The translations under genes were made by a program, and so were the position numbers. A stretch of DNA of 7,430 nucleotides from Desulfovibrio sp. (lineage in GTDB: Bacteria > Desulfobacterota > Desulfovibrionia > Desulfovibrionales > Desulfovibrionaceae), in NCBI GenBank assembly GCA_020217165.1, contig JAIWOE010000183.1, positions 1-7,430 on the forward strand. Direction: 5' to 3'. The notes under the pieces are model-generated. The model was not told the DNA's origin. It saw only the letters and a program-made list of their open reading frames with translations, and searched no databases. Every line of letters starts with the position of its first letter. Within the stretch, counting starts at the first letter, position 1. Shown here piece after piece: positions 1 through 4,557 of this stretch.

Positions 1-1
1 T

Positions 2-508
2 TTTGAGCCCTCCAACCTCAATCGGCAGCTGCTGTCCTGCGATGCCGCCGTGGGCCGGCCCAAAGCCGAGGCGGCGCTGGACCGCGTGGCCCGCATCAAT
101 CCTGGTGTCACCCTGGAGGCCTGGTCCCGCATGCTGGATGAGGAGGGCATGGCCGAGCTGCTGCAGGGGGCGGAGCTGGCCATCGATGCCCTAGGCGGCC
201 TGGATGACCGGCCGGCCTTGCGTCGTGCCGCCCGCCGGGCAGGCATTCCCCTGGTCACCGCGGCCGTGGCTGGCAGCACCGGCTATGTGGCCGTGGCCTT
301 TCCGGATCGCGACAGCGTGAGTGACCTGCTGATTCGCGGTGGCGCCGGCGCCGAAAACACCCTGGGCACCCCGGCCTGGACCGTGGCCGTGGCGGCCTCC
401 CTGCAGGTGAACCTGGTGGTGCGGTGCCTGCTGGGGCGGGTAGGGGAGGATGAGCCGGCCCTGATGTTCGACCTGGCGGATGGGTCCTTCACGCCTGTTC
501 GGCTGTAA
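2..508 (+). CDS. ThiF/MoeB/HesA-family E1-like adenylyltransferase, 3' part
   Basis: This is the C-terminal 168 residues of a ThiF-fold protein; the start and the nucleotide-binding glycine loop lie left of the window. Proteins of this fold adenylate the C-terminal glycine of a ubiquitin-like sulfur carrier (ThiS, MoaD) in thiamin, molybdopterin or related sulfur transfer. The open frame begins with FEPSNLNRQLL, the family's conserved SNLNRQ segment carrying the ATP-contacting Arg. It continues with GRPKAEAA (conserved Lys) and RINPG. Fragment residue 62 is the Asp of IDALGG, matching the catalytic Asp that usually sits in a DxxDN motif; here the DN has become GG. The CxxC zinc pairs of classical ThiF and MoeB are absent, and no Cys stands at the usual catalytic position, so this is a short divergent member. 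Substrate unknown. ATG 50 is internal, not a start, because homology continues to the window edge. No convincing terminator follows. Family assignment is secure; function is not. Confidence 0.85.
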   Translation, partial: FEPSNLNRQLLSCDAAVGRPKAEAALDRVARINPGVTLEAWSRMLDEEGMAELLQGAELAIDALGGLDDRPALRRAARRAGIPLVTAAVAGSTGYVAVAFPDRDSVSDLLIRGGAGAENTLGTPAWTVAVAASLQVNLVVRCLLGRVGEDEPALMFDLADGSFTPVRL

Positions 509-708
509 GCCTTCGATATGACAACAGACCCGGCCAAATCGCCCGCGTCATGCGGGGGAGGGCTGGCGGAGGGCGCCTGGGGGTGTCGCAGGGGGCGAGG
601 CAGGCATTGCTGGGAGCGGCATCGATCATCCGGGCCCAAAAAAACGCCGCACCCCCGGAGGGATGCGGCGTACGCAGGCTGGAATGAGCGCCGTACGGCG
701 CGCACTGT
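509..708. other. Convergent intergenic region with G-runs
   Basis: This 200-nt gap lies between the convergent thiF-like and RRM genes and shows no credible ORF. On the plus strand, five G-runs of three to five bases occur at 554-558, 560-562, 571-573, 579-583 and 591-595. They could stack in the thiF-side transcript, although one loop (563-570) is 8 nt, just over the usual limit for quadruplex motifs. A short 5-bp hairpin (CCCGC at 542-546, GCGGG at 552-556) has no T-tract on either strand. The only clear element is the minus-strand terminator at 638-670. Confidence 0.4.
638..670 (-). terminator. Intrinsic terminator of the RRM protein gene
   Basis: Read on the minus strand, an 11-bp stem starts at 670 (CGCCGCATCCC), closes on the tetraloop TCCG (659-656) and returns as GGGGTGCGGCG, followed directly by seven T (644-638). 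The loop with its closing C-G pair is of the very stable UNCG class. The one weak pair (663/652) is a U-G wobble on the minus strand but a C/A mismatch on the plus strand. With the T-tract only on the minus side, this shows the hairpin belongs to the minus-strand gene, whose stop codon is 38 nt upstream. It would not work as a plus-strand terminator for the thiF-like gene, because the A-run then precedes the hairpin. Confidence 0.93.
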
Positions 709-1026
709 CTACCAGTTGTTGCGACGGGGAGGACGGCCACCGCCGCCACCGCCGCCACCGAAGCCGCCACCGCCGCCGGGACGGGGGGCACGCTCCTGGG
801 CTTCGTTGATGCGCAGGTTGCGGCCGCCGAAGGGCTTGCCGTCCAGCGCTTCAATGGCAGCCTTGCCGCCTTCGTCGTCCATTTCCACAAAGCCGAAGCC
901 GCGCATACGGCCGGTTTCACGGTCAGCGATGAGGCTCACGGAACGCACTTCACCGTAGGCAGCAAAATAGTTCTTGAGCTCGTCTTCCTGGGCGGAGAAA
1001 GGCAGGTTGCCAACGTACAATTTCAT
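709..1026 (-). CDS. Glycine-rich single-RRM RNA-binding protein
   Basis: A 105-residue protein made of one RNA recognition motif and a disordered tail. RNP2 is LYVGNL (residues 3-8) and RNP1 is RGFGFVEM (42-49), with the aromatic residues that stack on RNA bases (Y4, F44, F46). From about residue 81 the tail is an R/P/G stretch with long Gly runs ending RPPRRNNW, like the bacterial and cyanobacterial glycine-rich RBPs. Such proteins bind single-stranded RNA and are often cold- or stress-induced; that role is family knowledge, not shown here. The ATG at 1026 is well supported: GAGGAG (complement of 1036-1041) ends 9 nt before it, and translation starts directly into beta-strand 1 (MKLYVGNLPF). 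The gene is monocistronic, with its own promoter (1201-1229) and terminator (638-670). The Gly codons form a GC-rich imperfect repeat around 739-778 that could vary in length. Confidence 0.95.
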   Translation of the reverse strand: MKLYVGNLPFSAQEDELKNYFAAYGEVRSVSLIADRETGRMRGFGFVEMDDEGGKAAIEALDGKPFGGRNLRINEAQERAPRPGGGGGFGGGGGGGGRPPRRNNW

Positions 1027-1195
1027 GAATCAACACTCCTCAAGGTTTATCCAGCGATTCAAATGGTTCAGGGCAGATCGGTCTAAACCTGTCGGAGCGC
1101 ATCAAAGGGGGTGCGCATCGTCGCATCATCCATCATCGATCGCAACTGCCGCCACGGTCCAGGACGCAACACAAATCATGCCGCTTGAAGCTAGT
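1027..1195 (-). promoter_or_regulatory. Predicted long 5' leader of the RRM gene
   Basis: If transcription starts about 7 nt after the -10 box at 1201-1206, the RRM mRNA carries a leader of about 168 nt. Its final segment holds the ribosome binding site at 1036-1041. Structure visible inside includes a 5-bp hairpin GCGCA/TGCGC (1097-1101 with 1112-1116) and a run of GATG repeats in the RNA sense (complement of about 1117-1140). A short ATG-initiated reading frame of 17 codons (1179 down to 1126) has no clear ribosome binding site and is not called. Long leaders are typical of cold-shock mRNAs; regulation here is inference. Confidence 0.45.
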
Positions 1196-1200
1196 TGAGC

Positions 1201-1229
1201 CTTATAGTATTTTGCACGCGCCGCGTCAA
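1201..1229 (-). promoter_or_regulatory. Sigma-70 promoter of the RRM gene
   Basis: On the minus strand TTGACG (1229-1224) is followed, after exactly 17 bp, by TATAAG (1206-1201). Each box matches the sigma-70 consensus at five of six positions with the optimal spacing, which is striking in DNA this GC-rich. An AT-rich patch with an A8 run (1260-1267) lies upstream on this strand, somewhat further out than a typical UP element. The promoter points toward the RRM gene, whose start is about 175 bp downstream. Confidence 0.75.
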
Positions 1230-1399
1230 CATCTCCGGCACGCTTTTCATTCATACCTGAAAAAAAATATTGCAAGAAAATCCGTGCTGTTGCATTGAGA
1301 TTGCCCGGCAAGTACGTTGCCACGTACTGTTTGATTGGTGCAACATCCCCACCGTGTTGCATGCTGTTATGTTGAATCATCATACGGAAGTGCTGCCAC
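1230..1399 (+). promoter_or_regulatory. prmA upstream region with nested inverted repeats
   Basis: This holds no gene and is noticeably AT-richer than its flanks. Three dyads crowd the prmA-proximal half. GGCAA (1307-1311) is complementary to TTGCC (1317-1321). AGTACGT (1311-1317) is a perfect inverted repeat with ACGTACT (1322-1328), and this arm overlaps the first dyad. TGCAACA (1339-1345) pairs with TGTTGCA (1355-1361). TTGC or GCAA recurs throughout (1270, 1290, 1300, 1317, 1340, 1358). The first two dyads are mutually exclusive, so they could be operator sites or an RNA leader that switches fold. I find no convincing -35/-10 pair for prmA; TATGTT at 1368-1373 is a weak -10 candidate without a -35. 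Confidence 0.4.
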
Positions 1400-2299
1400 A
1401 TGCCTCATTGCGACGCCACCATACTGCATCGATTGGACCTGCTCTGCTCCCAGCAAGATGCCGAAGTTGCCGCGGGGCTGCTCGCTGCGTCCTGGGAACT
1501 GGGGTGGGAGGAGTTGCCTGAACCGCAGGGCCAGGCCGTGCGACTCCGGTTGCACCATGCGGAACCTGCGGCCCTGCGCACCGTGGCTGGCATGCTGCAG
1601 CAGCACCTGCCCGCGGCTGTGCTGGAATTTTCCGAAACGCCCCACCGCAACTGGGCCCTGGCCTGGCGGGAGTTCTTCACCGCCGTGCTGTGTGGTGACG
1701 ATTTTGTGGTCCTGGCTCCCTGGATGCGCGAGGAGCACCCCTACCGGGACCGCCATCCCATCATCATTGATCCGAAAATGGCCTTTGGCACCGGCCACCA
1801 CCCCACCACGGCCATGTGCCTGGAAGCCATTTCCACCCTGCACCGTGCCAGCCGCCTGCCACAGGGGTTCCGGTTTTTGGACCTGGGTACCGGCTCGGGT
1901 ATCCTGGGCATCGGTTGCGCCCTGCTGGGCGGGCGGGGTATCGGCCTGGACATTGATCCGGAGGCCTATGAAAACGGGGTGGAGAATATCCAGGTCAACG
2001 GCGTGGGGGATCGCTTTGCCGTGTACACCGGCGGGCTGGACCAGCTGCCCGACCTCCTCACCTCGACCGGCGCGGCAGGCGACGAATGCTTTGACCTGGT
2101 GCTGGCCAACATCCTGGCAGAGCCCCTCATCGAACTGGCTCCCGGCCTGCTGGCCCGGGTCAAGCCGAGCGGGGTGCTGGTGCTTTCCGGCCTGCTGACC
2201 ATCCAGATAGAGGCCGTGGCCAGCGCATACACGGCCCTGGGGCTTGCGGCGCCGGAGGTGCTCGTCAATGGCGAGTGGGCCGCCCTCGTTTGGTCCTGA
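1400..2299 (+). CDS. prmA: Ribosomal protein L11 methyltransferase PrmA
   Basis: A 299-residue protein, normal length for PrmA, which uses S-adenosylmethionine to methylate ribosomal protein L11 (in E. coli trimethylating Lys3, Lys39 and the N-terminus). The N-terminal about 110 residues correspond to the substrate-recognition domain. The family signature AFGTGHHPTT spans residues 128-137. The SAM-binding motif I, DLGTGSG, is at 161-167, followed by an acidic strand end GLDIDPEAYENGVENIQVNG. The motif IV-like ANILAEPLIELAP has Asn237, and the C-terminal SGLL segment is also typical. ATG 1400 is preceded by GGAAG (1386-1390), 9 nt away. Homologues usually begin at the RLDL segment, so about 10 extra N-terminal residues are present, but no better start codon is available. 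A single copy upstream of the glycosylase gene, reading the same way with an 87-nt gap, suggests possible cotranscription. Confidence 0.93.
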   Translation: MPHCDATILHRLDLLCSQQDAEVAAGLLAASWELGWEELPEPQGQAVRLRLHHAEPAALRTVAGMLQQHLPAAVLEFSETPHRNWALAWREFFTAVLCGDDFVVLAPWMREEHPYRDRHPIIIDPKMAFGTGHHPTTAMCLEAISTLHRASRLPQGFRFLDLGTGSGILGIGCALLGGRGIGLDIDPEAYENGVENIQVNGVGDRFAVYTGGLDQLPDLLTSTGAAGDECFDLVLANILAEPLIELAPGLLARVKPSGVLVLSGLLTIQIEAVASAYTALGLAAPEVLVNGEWAALVWS

Positions 2300-2386
2300 G
2301 TCTTGCAGCATGGTAAGGACGGATGAGCCAGGGCGGGGGGAAGGTTGCCGGCCGGCCATAAACATGGTAGATTTTTTTTAGAGACC
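2300..2386 (+). promoter_or_regulatory. prmA to endonuclease III-like gap with T8 tract and hairpins
   Basis: This 87-nt gap contains a T8 run (2372-2379). A weak hairpin precedes it, CCAT/ATGG (2356-2359 with 2364-2367), too small to be a confident terminator. Separately, CATGGT (2363-2368) is perfectly complementary to ACCATG (2384-2389), which includes the ATG proposed as the next gene's start, with the T8 run in the loop. That stem could mask the start codon in the mRNA. No strong ribosome binding site is present before ATG 2387, only AGAG close by. No promoter is obvious. Confidence 0.3.
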
Positions 2387-3037
2387 ATGCATACGTCCGG
2401 CGCACATCTTCTGGCCATGCATCAGGCCATGCTGAAGGCCTTGGGGCCTTCCGGCTGGTGGCCCGCAGACTCCGCCTTCGAGGTGGTGGTGGGCGCCGTG
2501 CTGACCCAGAACACCAACTGGAAGAACGTGGAAAAAGCCCTGGCCAACCTCAAGGCGGCAGACCTGCTTACCGGACCGGCCCTGCTGGCCTTGCCGGAAG
2601 AAGCCCTGGCGGCGCACATTCAGCCGGCCGGATATTTCCGCATCAAGGCCAGACGGTTGCACAACCTGCTGGCCTGGCTGGAGGCGCGGTGCGCTTTTGA
2701 TCTGGAGCAGCTGGCCCTCACACCCCTGGAAGTCCTGCGCCCGGACCTGCTGACCGTCAAGGGCGTGGGTCCGGAAACGGCGGACTCCATCCTGCTCTAT
2801 GCCCTGCAGCAGCCCACCCTGGTGGTGGATGCATACACCGCCCGCATTCTCCACCGCCATGGCCTCATTCCCGAGGATGTCACCTACGAGGAATTGCGGG
2901 AATACTGCATGGACCGCCTGCCGCAGGATGTTTCTTTGTACAATGAATTTCACGCCTTGCTGGTTCGTGTGGGCCATGGTCATTGCAAGAAGCGCACGCC
3001 CCGCTGCCACGGCTGCGCCCTGGAGGCCTTCCTGTGA
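2387..3037 (+). CDS. Endonuclease III-family DNA glycosylase-like protein (HP0602/MagIII-like)
   Basis: A 216-residue HhH-GPD superfamily protein. Near the N-terminus it has GWWP and the VVVGAVLTQNTNWKNVEKAL segment, characteristic of the endonuclease III-related branch that includes H. pylori MagIII (3-methyladenine glycosylase) rather than true Nth. The helix-hairpin-helix is LLTVKGVGPETADSILL. The lyase lysine of E. coli Nth (K120) corresponds to Glu130, while the catalytic Asp is kept as Asp148 in VVDAYT, with the same 18-residue separation. This predicts a monofunctional base-excision glycosylase. The C-terminus has C200-x6-C207-x2-C210, but the fourth Fe-S position (216) is Leu, the last residue. 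ATG 2387 is chosen as the first ATG; a TTG at 2345 (14 residues longer) and ATG 2417 (10 shorter) are alternatives, and none has a strong ribosome binding site. The stop overlaps the next gene by GTGA, implying translational coupling. Substrate is inferred. Confidence 0.85.
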   Translation: MHTSGAHLLAMHQAMLKALGPSGWWPADSAFEVVVGAVLTQNTNWKNVEKALANLKAADLLTGPALLALPEEALAAHIQPAGYFRIKARRLHNLLAWLEARCAFDLEQLALTPLEVLRPDLLTVKGVGPETADSILLYALQQPTLVVDAYTARILHRHGLIPEDVTYEELREYCMDRLPQDVSLYNEFHALLVRVGHGHCKKRTPRCHGCALEAFL

Positions 3038-3054
3038 GGAGGAGTGCCGCCGTG
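3022..3054 (+). promoter_or_regulatory. envC: Competing ribosome binding sites for the envC-like gene
   Basis: Two in-frame GTG starts are each well served. GTG 3034 has GGAGG at 3022-3026 (7 nt spacer), overlaps the upstream TGA as GTGA, and gives a signal peptide beginning with two Arg. GTG 3052 has AGGAGGAG at 3037-3044 (7 nt spacer), the better match to 16S rRNA, but yields a signal peptide without positive charges. I prefer 3034 because exported proteins normally need a charged N-region; both may be used. The AGG-AGG arginine codons double as the second site. Confidence 0.55.
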
Positions 3055-4336
3055 TGGAGCTGCCTGCTGGCGGGGCTGCTTGTGATGTATCTGTTTGTGG
3101 CGGGTAGTGCGGCGCCTGCCAAGCCGCAAACCCAGGCCCCCCCCCCCCCCCCTGGAAGCCCAGGAAAAGCAACAGGAGCTGGCCCGGCTGACGGCCGAGG
3201 AACGCGCCCTGCACAAGGATCTGGCCATGGCGGCCGATGAGATCGCAGCCCTGGAAAAGGATGTGCGTGCGGCGGAAGTCGGGCTGAACAAAGCCCTGGA
3301 CGAGGAAAAGCGCCTGCGCAGGCAGCTGGAGGTGCTGGAGCAGAAACAGCAGGCCTTGGGCAAGGACCTCACGGTGCTGTTGGGAGGATTGTGGCCCGTG
3401 CACGTCCAGAATCTGGCCCATGCCGGCCGCAATCTTGATTCCTGGGAAGAGGCCGACCGCCAGTTCACCTGGCTGGCCCGGGTGTACGAAGAGGCGGCCC
3501 TGGGCATCACCCGTCTGGATGAACTCAAGGCCCCCATGGCAGAAGGGCTGCAAGCGCATCAGGCCGTGCTGGAGGACGCCCGCGCCCGGCTCAGGGACGT
3601 CAACGCCCGCAAGGATGAACTCGTGGCCAAAAAGGTGTCCTTCGACACGCGCATGGCCGAACTTCGCCAGGAAAAACGCACGGCGGAAGAGGAGCTTCGG
3701 GCCATTCTGGCCGCAGTGCAGTCCGTCAATTACACCCTGGAGCAAAAGCTGGAGCCCGCGCCAGCCCCCGCCCCCGAGGCGAAGCAGGCCAAGGGGCCGC
3801 CCAAGGAGATGCCACCCCCGCCGGATCCGCAGAAAGGCCAGGCCAAGGAGCAGGCCAAGGCCAAGGATCAGGGCAAACCTCCTGCAGCCCCCGCCGCCAC
3901 ACCGCAGCGGTTGCACGTGTCCCCGGACTTGGCCCGGTTGTCCATGGAAAAGCTCAAGGGCAAGTTGCCGTGGCCCGTGGTCGGCGGGGAGGTGGCCAAA
4001 TCCTTCAAACCCGGTGCCAATCCCCCTGTGCGGGGCATGGCCATGAAGGTGGCCGAGGGTGCCGCCGTACACGCCGTGGCCGCGGGCAAGGTGGTGCATG
4101 ACGATACGCTGCGTGGCTTCGGCCGGGTGGTCATCCTCATGCACGGCGATGATTATTTCAGTCTGTACGCCTACTTGGCGGAAAGCAAGGTTCGCATGGG
4201 CCAGGAGCTGGCCATGGGGGACGTGGTGGGCGTGAGCGGTTTCTATCCAGAGATTAAGGGCCCTGGACTCTATTTCGAATTGCGTTTTCACCAAAAAGCC
4301 ATTAACCCGGAAACTTGGCTGGCGGCGCGCAGGTGA
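3034..4336 (+). CDS. envC: EnvC-like murein hydrolase activator, frame broken at C16 tract
   Basis: EnvC-type proteins are periplasmic; their degenerate LytM domain activates septal N-acetylmuramoyl-L-alanine amidases during daughter-cell separation. The signal peptide (GTG 3034; RR, hydrophobic core, GSAAPA cleavage region) is in one frame. After the C16 tract the body continues one frame over and stays open to the stop at 4336. Removing one C gives a single 433-residue protein, close to E. coli EnvC (419). In that numbering, residues about 40-240 are a charged coiled coil, 241-305 a Pro/Ala/Lys linker, and 311-430 the LytM domain. Zinc ligands are lost: the HxGxD region reads RGMAM (333-337) and the HxH region reads GLYFELR (about 412-418), as in E. 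coli EnvC (SLYFEIR). It is therefore an activator, not an enzyme. As written, translation from 3034 stops at 3240 after 68 residues. A TTG at 3095 opens the body frame but lacks any export signal, so it is not a credible start. Confidence 0.88.
3137..3152 (+). repeat. Homopolymer run of 16 C in the envC-like gene
   Basis: Sixteen consecutive C follow CAGG and precede TGGAAG. The tract encodes a Pro run between signal peptide and coiled coil. Upstream codons start at positions 1 modulo 3 and downstream codons at 2 modulo 3, so the reading frame is joined by 15 or 18 C, not by 16. No other homopolymer in the window exceeds 8 bases. Such long G/C tracts are mutation-prone in replication and also a known cause of sequencing errors. 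Confidence 0.97.
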
Positions 4337-4557
4337 TTCCACATGCCGCCCGACCTGATCCCGCGAGTCACGGTTTGCCCCAGCGAGCCAGGGCATCAGG
4401 CCCGGTATCCGGTTGGCCCGGTACCTGGTCGGCCGGTACCCGGTTGGCCCGTTCGCCCGGCTGCCTGCGCCTGCATTGGCCGTGGGTCAGGAACCGTGAG
4501 GCCAGACCCGCCCGCTGACCGGCCCGTGGCCCATCACTGCATATGGAGGCGTATTTC
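4337..4557 (+). other. envC-ctp intergenic region
   Basis: This is a 221-nt GC-rich gap with no credible ORF and no clear promoter boxes. It contains a three-copy direct repeat at 4401-4447 (listed separately) and GGTCAG/CTGACC complementary segments around 4487-4492 and 4514-4519. No T-tract follows any stem, so I see no terminator for the envC-like gene and read-through into the protease gene is plausible. Confidence 0.4.
4401..4447 (+). repeat. Three-copy tandem repeat of about 16 bp
   Basis: Three adjacent units are CCCGGTATCCGGTTGG (4401-4416), CCCGGTACCTGGTCGG (4417-4432) and CCGGTACCCGGTTGG (4433-4447), followed by a decayed partial copy starting CCCGTTCG. Units 2 and 3 contain the palindrome GGTACC. 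The repeat sits 110-157 bp upstream of the protease start codon. It could be a binding-site array, a folded RNA element or a slippage product; nothing in the sequence decides this. Confidence 0.75.

Noticed and set aside
638..670. Bidirectional terminator for both convergent genes
   Set aside because: The homopolymer is on one side only, and the 652/663 pair is a mismatch in plus-strand RNA, so it fits only the minus-strand gene.
739..778. GCC/CCG repeat array as a functional repeat or CRISPR-like element
   Set aside because: It is simply the glycine codon run of the RRM protein tail; there are no unique spacers.
1126..1401. 91-codon minus-strand ORF in the prmA/RRM intergenic region
   Set aside because: It overlaps the RRM promoter and leader, has no ribosome binding site and no recognisable features.
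3095..4336. TTG 3095 as the true start of the envC-like gene
   Set aside because: It gives an Arg/Pro-rich N-terminus with no export signal, whereas a good signal peptide with strong ribosome binding sites is present in the neighbouring frame ending at the C16 tract.
2378..4396. 672-codon minus-strand ORF opposite the glycosylase and envC-like genes
   Set aside because: It is antisense to two genes with clear family motifs, its translation is low-complexity Gly/Leu/His-rich with no domain, and it arises from high-GC codon use. It also crosses the C16 tract without explaining it.
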